Assembly: GCA_045641605.1 (NCBI GenBank)
Contig: JAZUHG010000011.1
Coordinates: forward strand, 1 to 30,143
DNA length: 30,143 nt
DNA from: Equivita sp045641605
GTDB taxonomy: Bacteria > Actinomycetota > Coriobacteriia > Coriobacteriales > Eggerthellaceae
Direction of reading: 5' to 3'
Shown here: one piece after another, positions 9,217-18,768 of the stretch
Layout: the number at the start of each line of letters is the position of its first letter
Position numbering within the stretch: the first letter of the stretch is position 1
Translations under genes and position numbers: made by a program
Notes under the pieces: model-generated
Told to the model about the DNA's origin: nothing
What the model saw: the letters and a program-made list of their open reading frames with translations, nothing else
The model's database searches: none

Positions 9217-12195
9217 TTACGAATTTATAGCTTCGACTGGATCTTTTTTAGATGCCGACGTCGAAGGAATAAGACCAGCTATAAAGGTCAAAACAACACT
9301 AATAATAATTAAAATTACTGCAGCCCAGAAAGGCAAGATAGCAATATCATATTCTAGATTGAAAATCTTTGTAGCAATAATATTTGCTGGAATACAACCA
9401 AGTGCCGTAACAATAATTCCAAGGAAACCTGCAATTAATCCGATGATAAAAGTCTCTGCATTAAATACATTGAAGATATCACGCTTCCTAGCTCCAATTG
9501 CACGAAGGATACCAATTTCTCTTCGGCGCTCAAGGACAGAAATATAAGTAATAATTCCAATCATGATAGAAGATACAACCAAAGAAATAGCAACAAAGGC
9601 AATCAAAACAGCAGTAATCATATCAATTACAGTAGTCAGCGAAGACATAAGCAACTTTGCGTAGTCTGTATACGAAATTACTTTTTCTTCGTGACCAGAT
9701 TCTTTTTGAGTGTCATTGTAAGAATCGATATTTGCAGATAATTGTTCTTTTGCATAAAAATCATTAGGATACAAAGTAATGGCAATTGGATTTTCCAAGT
9801 CTGCATAACCAAAATCTGCAAGGTTGCCCTCATAAGACCTGCTACCAGAGCCACTCATAAGTTTAGAAAGCTGCATAAGCTGATCTGAAGAAATATTGAA
9901 ATCCATATCGAAACTACCCATGGCATCCATCATCTTTGTAGCGATTGCCTTGGTTAGATTATTAACAACTTGCCCAACTATTCCCTGAATTCCTTCAACT
10001 ATAGCCGGGGTTGCACTTACACTCGCAGCAGCACAAATTTTAATAATGTAACCATAACCTTCTTCCGATTCAAAATATTCAGCAGGAGTAGAAATTCCTG
10101 ATTCAACATATTTCTCGGTAGCCTCAATAACTAACTGACGAACATTATCATCGGTCAAGTCAAGAAATGTACATTTTTCAATAATTGCACCAATAGCTTC
10201 CGATGACATTGCATCCTTGATGATGCCAATGATGTCAATATCTTCCATGCTTGAAGCATCAAAGCTGATGGCAGGCATAAAATCTTCCATGTTTAAACCA
10301 AGGTCTTTTTTCTCTTCGGCAAAAGTCTTATTTGTCAAAATGTCTACATCAGGCTTAGACATTTGCTCCTTAACAATTTGACTTTGCTCGGCAGCCTTAA
10401 TGCATTCTTCGTTCAAGTCGTAAGAAAAATTAATACCAGGCCTTAGAGAAAGGGCGACGTTTGTGCCTTCGGGAGGGTTAACAATACCAACAATCTTTAA
10501 GTCTCTGCCTTTAGCAACTACATTTTTGGTGAAATCCTCATTTGCAGACCTATCTACCCAAACACCTTTTGGACCATTATGCTCATACATATCAAAAGCA
10601 TTAACAACTTTAAATGTATGTCCAAGAAGATCTTCGTAATTTAGATCATCATATTCGTCAGGTAAGTTAACTTTTTCATCCTTCAAAAAACTATCGATGG
10701 CATCTTCCATTTCTTTCTTATCGCGAAAACCCAAAATGTAGAGCATCAAATCATAAATTGTACCGTCTTGGTTAGTTACCAAAACACATTCATCCGAATT
10801 TTCGGGCCAATGACCAGCTGCAACTTTATATACATCTTTGTATAAGTTTTCGCTTTTTGGCAAACTATTAAAGCCACTAAGTGAACTCATACCACCGGCA
10901 CTGTAATTTTGCGAAGCCGAAGTATAGCCAGAACCTGTCGTACCAATTGTTGTTGAAGTTAGAGTCCCCGAAGGAAAGACCTCACGAACCCCATATTTAT
11001 CATTTGCATAAATAATCGGCTGAGCTCTGTATGTATATTCGACAGAATCAACATTATCCATAATGTCTGTAGAATTAGAATCTATAAATTTCTTCAAAGA
11101 TTTAAGATCATTGTCTCCACTTGTTGCAAGCATTTGTGAGATGAAGGACCTAACGCCAATCTTGCCAGCCTCTTGATTATTGTGACGAAGTTCATTTATC
11201 ATATTTGAAAGGCCACCATTGTCTTGAGCCATTTCGCTAAACTCACCAACAAAAGACTTTGATCGAGAAATATACAATGGATATTGCGAAAGAGTGTTTT
11301 TCTCAACATGTTCGATGTATTGGTTTGTACCAGTTGAAAGGGCTAAAATACCCGCAATGCCAATAATTCCAATACTTCCTGCAAAAGCAGTCATAAAAGT
11401 ACGTCCTTTCTTACCCATCAAGTTTGCAAAAGAAAGCGAAAGCGCAGTCATAAACGACATTGCAGTCTTTCCTTTTTCTAAAACTTTACGGTAATTTTTA
11501 GGCGCATCCTTTTTAGGATCGAATGGTTTTGAATCGCCAACAATTTTGGCATCTCTTAAGTTAACAATTCTTGTTGCATACTCCTCAGCGATGTCTGGGT
11601 TATGAGTAACCATAACAACAAGCCTGTCCTTTGCAATTTTTTTAAGAATGTCCATAATTTGGACACTTGTTTTTGTGTCCAAAGCACCGGTAGGCTCATC
11701 AGCAAAAATAATATTAGGGTCATTTACAATCGCACGAGCAATTGCAACACGTTGTTGCTGACCACCAGAAAGCTGGTTTGGCTTTTTTTCAATATGTTCT
11801 TCTAGGCCAACATCTTTCAAGGCTTGAGTCGCTCGACGTTTGCGCTCTTCAGTACTAATGCCAGAAAGAGTCAATGCAAGCTCGACATTCGAAAGAACAC
11901 TTTGATGTGGAATTAAGTTATAGTTTTGAAATACGAAGCCAACTTGATTGTTGCGGTAATGGTCCCAATCATGGTCTTTAAATTGCTTCGTCGATTTACC
12001 ATTGATAAGCAAATCGCCACTATCATAATGATCCAAACCACCGATGACATTTAACATGGTTGTTTTACCACTTCCACTTGGTCCCAAAACAGCCACGAAT
12101 TCACTATCACGGAATGTAACCGAGACCTTATCTAGTGCCTTTTGACTAAAGTCACCAGTAGTATAAGACTTGCATATTTCCCTTAACTCTAACAT
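9217..12195 (-). CDS. fused ABC transporter, ATPase plus MacB/FtsX-type permease
   Basis: A 992-residue single-chain exporter half. Residues 1-230 are the ATPase: Walker A GPSGSGKTT (38-46), Q-loop FQNYNL, signature LSGGQQQR (142-149), Walker B with DEPTGALD (166-173) and H-loop His198, the MacB/LolD pattern. A transmembrane helix near 268-290 leads into an extracytoplasmic domain of about 560 residues. A C-terminal FtsX domain has three helices and the motif ERRREIGILRAIGA. MacB-type systems work as mechanotransmitters rather than classical importers. Substrate unknown. It has its own TATAAT 10 nt before the ATG and no Shine-Dalgarno (CCCC precedes the ATG), so a leaderless message is likely in addition to readthrough from the DUF3137 gene. 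No TGA codons. Confidence 0.93.
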   Translation of the reverse strand: MLELREICKSYTTGDFSQKALDKVSVTFRDSEFVAVLGPSGSGKTTMLNVIGGLDHYDSGDLLINGKSTKQFKDHDWDHYRNNQVGFVFQNYNLIPHQSVLSNVELALTLSGISTEERKRRATQALKDVGLEEHIEKKPNQLSGGQQQRVAIARAIVNDPNIIFADEPTGALDTKTSVQIMDILKKIAKDRLVVMVTHNPDIAEEYATRIVNLRDAKIVGDSKPFDPKKDAPKNYRKVLEKGKTAMSFMTALSLSFANLMGKKGRTFMTAFAGSIGIIGIAGILALSTGTNQYIEHVEKNTLSQYPLYISRSKSFVGEFSEMAQDNGGLSNMINELRHNNQEAGKIGVRSFISQMLATSGDNDLKSLKKFIDSNSTDIMDNVDSVEYTYRAQPIIYANDKYGVREVFPSGTLTSTTIGTTGSGYTSASQNYSAGGMSSLSGFNSLPKSENLYKDVYKVAAGHWPENSDECVLVTNQDGTIYDLMLYILGFRDKKEMEDAIDSFLKDEKVNLPDEYDDLNYEDLLGHTFKVVNAFDMYEHNGPKGVWVDRSANEDFTKNVVAKGRDLKIVGIVNPPEGTNVALSLRPGINFSYDLNEECIKAAEQSQIVKEQMSKPDVDILTNKTFAEEKKDLGLNMEDFMPAISFDASSMEDIDIIGIIKDAMSSEAIGAIIEKCTFLDLTDDNVRQLVIEATEKYVESGISTPAEYFESEEGYGYIIKICAAASVSATPAIVEGIQGIVGQVVNNLTKAIATKMMDAMGSFDMDFNISSDQLMQLSKLMSGSGSRSYEGNLADFGYADLENPIAITLYPNDFYAKEQLSANIDSYNDTQKESGHEEKVISYTDYAKLLMSSLTTVIDMITAVLIAFVAISLVVSSIMIGIITYISVLERRREIGILRAIGARKRDIFNVFNAETFIIGLIAGFLGIIVTALGCIPANIIATKIFNLEYDIAILPFWAAVILIIISVVLTFIAGLIPSTSASKKDPVEAINS

Positions 12196-12205
12196 GGGGT
12201 TGTTT

Positions 12206-12211
12206 ATTATA
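12206..12211 (-). promoter_or_regulatory. -10 hexamer just upstream of the ABC transporter start (leaderless candidate)
   Basis: TATAAT on the minus strand, 10 nt from the ATG at 12195 and directly after the DUF3137 stop. No Shine-Dalgarno intervenes and no clear -35 is visible. Confidence 0.45.
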
Positions 12212-12213
12212 GA

Positions 12214-14094
12214 TTAAGACAGGTAAAATTCGCCATTTTTATAGCGATAAGTACATTTTAGTGAATATGAACTACGATTGTAAAAATTAATGAAAGCATT
12301 AGAAATTTTAGTTGAGTTAATAATTGCTTTACTCAAGTCTAAAGTGGTATTTTCATTAATATCACCAAAACCATCCTTAAGAAAAACAGTAAGGAATTGG
12401 CATTCACCTTTTGCTAAATATTGATCTATTGAGCTGAATTTCTCGGTGTAATAGCCAGCGGTAATTTTTACTTCTTCAATATTTGGATTAAGCATCATTA
12501 TTTGCTTTGACAAAGTATCGTTATATTGAATGCTTTGGTACGAATCAGAATAATCGATTTTTTGGCTGTCCCTCTTGTAAGCATCACTGCGTGCTTCAAG
12601 CTTAATGCCATTTGGATCTTTAAAATAAGCGTAAACAGTGCGAGAATAATCGCTGTCATAAATGGAACTGTACTCAGTCTCATCATAAATAAAATTAATA
12701 CCATATTTTTGACTAAGATAATTTTGAATGGGCGCATAATCCTGTTGAGTAACTTCTTCCTTATTAATGACAGAATTTTTAGATGTTGGGGTTCCATTTA
12801 TTGTGGAGCAAACAACAATTCCAGGAATAATAAAAGCTAAAACAGCAATCAAAACAATAACAATTACAACGATCTTCCATGTCTTAGTCTTTTTAGTTAT
12901 TTTTTTGCTGACAAATTGAGATTCAGCTTCAGGTTTATTATTCCTGCGTGAAACATGAACACCAGCCTTCGCTATGTCTTTAATGACCAAATCGTTCAAC
13001 ATCTTATTAAGTTCAGCAAAAGCAGTATGAGCATCTTCCTTCGCAAGAGTATTCATAAACTTATCTTGATAGACAATAATAAAAAGTTCATCGCCATCGA
13101 AGTTGAAGATCAAACGCTTGTAGATTTTAGCCACAGCAATCATGCGCTCCATCACTTGTGGCGTTAGAATGTAGAATGCGTCTTCGGCGTTATCGCAATA
13201 TGTGTAAAACTCCTTGTTAAATGCAGGATTTTCGGTCTCAATCAACTGCATGGGAGCATCGGTAAGCTCTTTATCGAAGGTACAAATTATGGGACTTTTA
13301 GCTATCTTGTTTATGTTGTAGCTAATAACTTCGGCAGGATCCCTGTCATCGGAATTTTTAGAAACGCGAGTTACATATTCAACGGCAGAAAAATTCACAT
13401 CGCTAAGATCATGCTTGATAATTAAATTCTTTTGCCGGTTAATATAGTCGCAAGTAACACAATCCATTATGTCGTGGTCGGTTATGTTATTACCAATGAC
13501 TTCCTCTATATTAGAATTGCTCTTACAACCCTCGCGAAATGTCTTTTCAATCTTTTTATTGCGCCTTTTTGCATAAGCACCAGTAATAATGGTTGTGATG
13601 ATGCAGCCAAAAAACATAATGAACTTTGCCATTCCCTCGCTTACCCCAGAGAAAGCCAAAAGAAAACTTGCAACCAAAGGAGCTATGCATAAAATAATCC
13701 TGCCGATGGCTCTAAACACCGAAGCCACAGAATGGTCCCTATTTCTAACAAAAAGGTTGCGTTTAATTCGGTCATAAATTGGACCAAACAACAAACCAAA
13801 AATGAAACAAGTAAATGTAATCCCAAAAATCTGGGCAAAAAATAGAGCTAGACTCCATTCACCATTTGTATAGAACATTTTGACAGCAACAATATCAGCA
13901 AGAAAAGAACCCAGAATCATTCCGAAACACGTGCTATAGACCATGTTTCGGCAAAGTCGATGGCTGGAATTGTTTACTGCTTTGGGCTTTGACTTCTTTT
14001 TAGTGCTTCGGCCGTTGTATCAAAGAATTCACACAACAGCCAAAGCAGAAATTATAAGGCTAAGTATTAGCGCTGATGCTAAATAAAAAGACAT
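12214..14094 (-). CDS. DUF3137-family membrane protein, partner of LemA; 2 in-frame UGA = Trp
   Basis: A 626-residue frame starting at ATG 14094, with TGA at 14029 and 14020 read as Trp inside the first membrane helix (residues about 3-26). Three more N-terminal helices follow (about 50-150). A soluble domain then carries DUF3137 features: EFYTYCDNAEDAFYILTPQV, MERMIAVAK and FNFDGDELFIIVYQDKF. Another helix lies near residues 345-370, and a C-terminal domain of about 240 residues that I do not recognise follows. DUF3137 genes commonly sit beside lemA, as here, where two tandem TAA codons separate the genes. Role unknown; LemA/DUF3137 pairs are associated with the envelope. Confidence 0.8.
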
Positions 14095-14097
14095 TTA

Positions 14098-14646
14098 TTA
14101 ATCGATTATAACGTCTTCCTGTTTGCCTGCAGAAACCTCAAAATAATCACGCTTGTCAGGCTTAATACGGTTTGCAATTAAGCTGCTTGGGAATGTAACG
14201 TGAAAATTATTATATTGAGTAGCTGCGGCATTGTATGCACGACGAGAAGCTTGAAGATGCTCTTCGGCGTCCATAATTCCAGACTGAAGTTGTTCCCAAT
14301 TTGCACTTGCTTTTAAGTCTGGATAATTTTCAGCCAAACCAAACAAAACATTCTGTGCCTCATCCAATTTGTTAGAATCCTTGATTTTTTGTGCAATTGG
14401 AGCATCGGCACGAAGTTTGATGCTTTCGATGATTGTAGCCTTTTCATAATCTTGATATTTTTTAGCAGAAGCTAAAAGTTTAGTGAGCATGTCGTGACGT
14501 TTTTCCAAAGCAACGTCAATTCCCGACATCGCTTCGTCACACTTTAGACCTGCTCTTTTAACGGCATTGTTAATTGAAATAGCCCAAATAACAACAACTA
14601 AAGCAATAAAAACAATAACAATTAAAGCAACAATAACTGGTTCCAT
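14098..14646 (-). CDS. lemA: LemA family protein
   Basis: A 182-residue membrane-anchored protein. The single helix lies at residues about 4-26, followed by the long helical LemA domain: NNAVKRAGLKCDEAMSGIDVALEKRHDML, then ENYPDLKASANWEQLQ and SRRAYNAAATQYNNF, ending with FPSSLIA. These are the family hallmarks (the Y-P-x-L-K and the R-x-Y-N motifs). Strong Shine-Dalgarno (AAAGGAAG). It opens an operon with the DUF3137 gene, from its own extended -10 promoter. Function is unproven; the topology is an outward N-terminus with a cytosolic four-helix bundle. Confidence 0.93.
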   Translation of the reverse strand: MEPVIVALIVIVFIALVVVIWAISINNAVKRAGLKCDEAMSGIDVALEKRHDMLTKLLASAKKYQDYEKATIIESIKLRADAPIAQKIKDSNKLDEAQNVLFGLAENYPDLKASANWEQLQSGIMDAEEHLQASRRAYNAAATQYNNFHVTFPSSLIANRIKPDKRDYFEVSAGKQEDVIID

Positions 14647-14674
14647 AATCTTCCTTTCATATCTAATTGTTTAT

Positions 14675-14683
14675 ATTATAACA
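14675..14683 (-). promoter_or_regulatory. extended -10 promoter of lemA
   Basis: The minus strand reads TGTTATAAT with 28 nt to the lemA ATG, leaving a leader of about 20 nt that includes the Shine-Dalgarno. Identical to the extended -10 in front of the C69 and DUF1846 genes. Confidence 0.6.
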
Positions 14684-14700
14684 AAAGAAACAGCTACAAA

Positions 14701-16725
14701 TTATTTTTGCTTTTTAACTTTTTCAAAAACAACAAACAACACACCAACAGCCAAAATTAATATAATTACAATCCATAGTGGAATATAAGCATTAGCGATT
14801 AAGCTAAAGAAACTGTTATTTAAATTATTTTTACTGCTAATGTCATTGCTGCTTATTAAATTAAAAGAATTGTCGCTTAATTTAGTAAGCGTACCTAAAA
14901 AAGAATAATCAACGTAAGACTTTCCATCATTTAACTTTGCTGAAATTTTCTTCGATTCCCCATTAACTACAATCATGCCAGATGAATTTCTGTGACCATT
15001 ACTTGTATGTAGCTCAACTGTATTTCCGTCCTTAGAAATTTTTAAATAGCCTTCAGTGTCTTCCGTATCGTTTTGTGAGGCATCATGGATGACTTTACCA
15101 TCAAACTCAGACCCATTTGGATCATGGTTTTGTAATTTGTTCTCCTCTATTTTTCATCCATAAATTTTTGCTACTAAAGCTGCATCAACATATGAGCTAA
15201 ACTCCGGCTGAGTCTTTTCCTTTAATTGAAATGTTTTTAAACTAACACTTGAATCATAAGTATATTCCGTTTCCATCATATGCCAGTTTACATCGTCAAA
15301 AAGCCTTTTTGCATCGTAGTATGCTTGATTTTGAACACTTTCGCAAAAATCATTAATCTCTCCAGATGCATCCCTTCCTTCTAAATTTTGCAACAAATTA
15401 TTAAGAGCCCACGTCTCATACTCTTCAAAAGCATCTCAATAATTCTTTACGCCAGCACCAAATCTAGCTCTATTTTGCGAAGTCAAGGCATTTAATTGCT
15501 TATAACAAATATGAGCACTACGTGTATCAACATCATAAAATTCAGTTGGAGAATAAGTATACGAATCGTCAAACTTGCTTTCAATATTAGAGACAGGTAC
15601 ATAAACATTAAACTCTGCATTTGCTAAAGCAATTCAATCTACAACAGACATATTTTGGGGCAAATTCTTATATGTCTCTAAAATTTGAGTAGTTTGCGAT
15701 GTTTCGGTGCTAATACTTCGATACGAATTTTTTCCATTCACATCTATATCATATTGAGTTCCTTCGTACCTATCACGAAAAATATCCATAACATCTGTAA
15801 CATCTACCTTATTGTCAGGTTTAAAAAACAACGGATACTTTGTGGTAGCACTGTAATTCCCCGAAGACGATGGTGCCAAAATATTATGTCCTCGCCAAGT
15901 GCGCATATGACTATAATCAACAAATCTATTTGGCCCAGCATAAGTATTAAACAAATTCATTTTGCCATCACTATTGTATGATGCAAATCCATTATCTTTT
16001 GGCATGCTAAAAAGCCCCGGCGAACAAACAACATCTTCGCTATTTTCATCAACAGTCTCGAGCATAAATTCGTTTCCAATTACAGCTACACAATCAGATG
16101 GAGCTTTTACTGCACAATATTGATGTCCACCATAAATTTCCATATACCATGCTTCGTTTTGATCAGAAATCATTAAGATGTTATCTTCGGCAGAACCAAC
16201 CTCATCAATTATTTTTGCAATAAGTTCCACGCCATCTTTCGCATTAGAGCAGCTCATACCTACAAGAAGTGGAATTGAGCCTTCGTTTATACCATCTTCA
16301 ACATAATTATTAAATTGCAGCGATTGAGGGCTACTATATCCAGTAACTGTTGCGCTAACACTAAGCCCGCATTCATTCATAGAGGCCTTAGAACTTAAAA
16401 CATCAGTAGAAATTGCCGAAGGCGTACAAATCGTTCTATAAACTTTTTGCGGAAGTGTTCATCTAAAACCATTTGAACCCACAACTTCGGTTATTTGAAA
16501 GCCATCCGAGCCTCCAAAAACCTTTACAAGTGCGGGTTTGTTAACTGGAGTTGTGTCATTCGATCGCCCAATTAATATTGTTCCATTAGTGCTTACATCA
16601 CTCCCAACATAAACACCAGTGCAAGCAAAAGCAGGACTAGCAATGACAAAAACACTTGCTAGTGCAGCTACTATGCATATCAAAAGCTTTTTTGTTATAT
16701 TATTTAATGGATAAAATTTAAGCAT
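14701..16725 (-). CDS. secreted C69-family peptidase with C-terminal membrane anchor; 4 in-frame UGA = Trp
   Basis: A 674-residue frame with TGA at 16459, 15634, 15436 and 15154 as Trp; standard-code ORFs split it into four pieces. A signal peptide (residues 1-34, ending SPAFA) precedes Cys35 in CTGVYVG, the N-terminal nucleophile of family C69 (PepD/dipeptidase A type), exposed by cleavage. GTILIGRSND, TGYSSPQSLQ and NEAWYMEI also fit the family. A C-terminal helix (YIPLWIVIILILAVGVLFVV) followed by KVKKQK anchors it, so it acts at the cell surface. It likely trims dipeptides. Own extended -10 promoter and AAAGGGG Shine-Dalgarno. Confidence 0.85.
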
Positions 16726-16750
16726 GATATCCCCTTTGAACCATTCTTAA

Positions 16751-16759
16751 ATTATAACA
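16751..16759 (-). promoter_or_regulatory. extended -10 promoter of the C69 peptidase gene
   Basis: The minus strand reads TGTTATAAT between the metG stop and the peptidase Shine-Dalgarno, 25 nt from the ATG. No clear -35, as expected for an extended -10 promoter. Confidence 0.6.
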
Positions 16760-16776
16760 TCAAAATAAATTCTTAA

Positions 16777-18768
16777 TTACTTATATTGTGAGTCGTGCTT
16801 TCTAAAGAAATCAAAGCGAGGCGGTAGCTCTTTTATATTATAAGAATTATTATTGAATAAACTTTTCTCAAGCGAAGTAAATATTTCCCAATTAAAGAAA
16901 TCCTCGTAACTTATATTCATGCACTCCGCAATCTTTTCACAACCTTTTGGAACAATAGGATGCATCATTAAGGCAGATGCATATAACAAATAAAAAGAAT
17001 TGCTTAGTAAATTATCAAGGAAAGCATCATCGCTCTCTTCAATCTTCGAAGCATTGTCTGATCAGTATTTATTTGCATAACGAATAAACTCATCCATAAG
17101 TTGCATTACAGAATAAAGCTCAGCTTTATGCATGAGCTCCTCGTATTTATTCATTGTATCGGCAACATATTTTTTGATTTCAGCATCAGGGAACGAAAGT
17201 TTAACCTCACAATTTCTAAACTTTTGCGAAGTATAAAAACAAGAACGCGCCAATCTATTAAATACATTTGTCAAAAGCGTTCCTTCTTTTAAAACTGGGT
17301 CAGCAACACGTGGGTCATTGCGCTTCGCTTCGTCGGTCTCAAACGGCTTCGGAGAAAAGCTTACAGACTTCTGCGCAAGACCAAGCGCCAACCAATGAGC
17401 TCTTAGCTGGTCAGATGTATAATAATCCAAAAGTTCATCAGCACTTGGTGGCTTTACAGCTCCACTAGATGAAGCCTTCACATTCCCAAATAATACATGA
17501 TGGTTTGCAATCAAGCTTGTTTGTCGAAGTCCTTCAAAGTCATTTCCCGCACTTTTGCCATCGCGTTTAATTTGGAATGCATCAAACAAAGCGGGTTGAG
17601 CAACACCATAGAAGTAAATATTATCCTGACCAATAAATTGATATACGGTTGAATCTTCACTGGCTCAAAAATCTTTTCAAGTTAGTTTAGATTTCATCTT
17701 TTCATTGGCTGCCATCGTAAAAGATATTGGAGCCCAAAGGCTTTCTGGCCAACACCAAACAGTTAAATCTTCGCTTTGGCCATCCAAATTTGGAGCCTTT
17801 ACACCCCAAGCAGCATTACCAGTTAACCTAAATGGAACAAGAGTTTTGCCTGTTCTAAAACGGATTCCAGCTTCTGCCAAAACTTCGCGAGCATCGTCGC
17901 GATCTTCAATCTTATCAAAGGTTACAGTAAAACTTTGCTTGTTGCCTTCGGCAGCTTGATATTCATGCTTCGGCAACTTGTCTTCGAGCTTTTTATAATC
18001 GTCAAAGCACTCGTTCTTAACAAAAATTACAGGGGCAGCCAAAAATTCGGCGATATCATTTGTAACAACATCTCGAACTTCAGGATCTGCCTTCATTTTA
18101 TCAACCAAGCCAAGCAAAAACTTTCTATAAGCTGGCAAATCGAAATACCAATTCTTAACAGTACGCATCTCTGGAACACTTCCAGTAACGCTAGATTTTG
18201 GCGCGATCAAATCCTGAGGAGCATAGCTGTGACCAAGGCTACACTCATCTGCATAAGCAGCCTCACTCTTACAACCAGCCACAGGGCAACGGCCCACAAC
18301 CTGGCGACCATTTAAGAACATGTCAGCTTCAGTGTCATAAAATTGCTTCGAATCTATGCACTTCAATCAGCCATTATCGTAGAGGGCTTGCAAAACCTCG
18401 TTGGTCAACTTTTGATGCGTTTCTCCGCAAAGACCAATGCCGCTTCCCTCAAAAACCGAGAGCTCAATGTCATAACTCTTTAAGGTTGCAACTTGAGCTT
18501 CATGATTTTTTTGAACATAATCTTCTATGCTTCCATCAAATTTACCGGCTTCCTTCAACTTACGGTAGCCTTCATCGATTGGAGAGCCAAAACAATCGGT
18601 CCCAGAAACAAAACGAACATTTTCTGGACCAATCCTATCTTTTAAGAAACGCGCAAAGCAATCGGCAGGAACAAAAACTCCACCAACATGGCCGAAATGA
18701 AGGCTCTTGTTTCCATAAGGCATACCAGCTGTAACAACAGCGCGTTTTGGTCAACTAACTTTAGGCAT
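16777..18768 (-). CDS. metG: methionyl-tRNA synthetase; 5 in-frame UGA = Trp
   Basis: Charges tRNA-Met with methionine. A 663-residue frame from ATG 18768 with TGA at 18751, 18367, 17677, 17665 and 17062. The HIGH motif is HFGH (residues 24-27); TAGMPYGNK precedes it. A zinc knuckle CPVAGC...DEC follows the activation region. VYQFIGQDNIYFYGV and the NKYW element of the anticodon-binding domain are present. Two TGAs fall in a W-x-x-x-W motif that is conserved in other MetRS enzymes, evidence that UGA means Trp. The KMSKS loop is replaced by VKASSSG. No C-terminal EMAP domain. ATG overlaps the rho stop by 8 nt, so translation is probably coupled. Confidence 0.95.

Noticed and set aside
16777..18768. 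metG as a pseudogene with five nonsense mutations
   Set aside because: All interruptions are TGA, never TAA or TAG, the reading frame is never shifted, and TGA sits at conserved Trp positions. The same holds for ten other genes.
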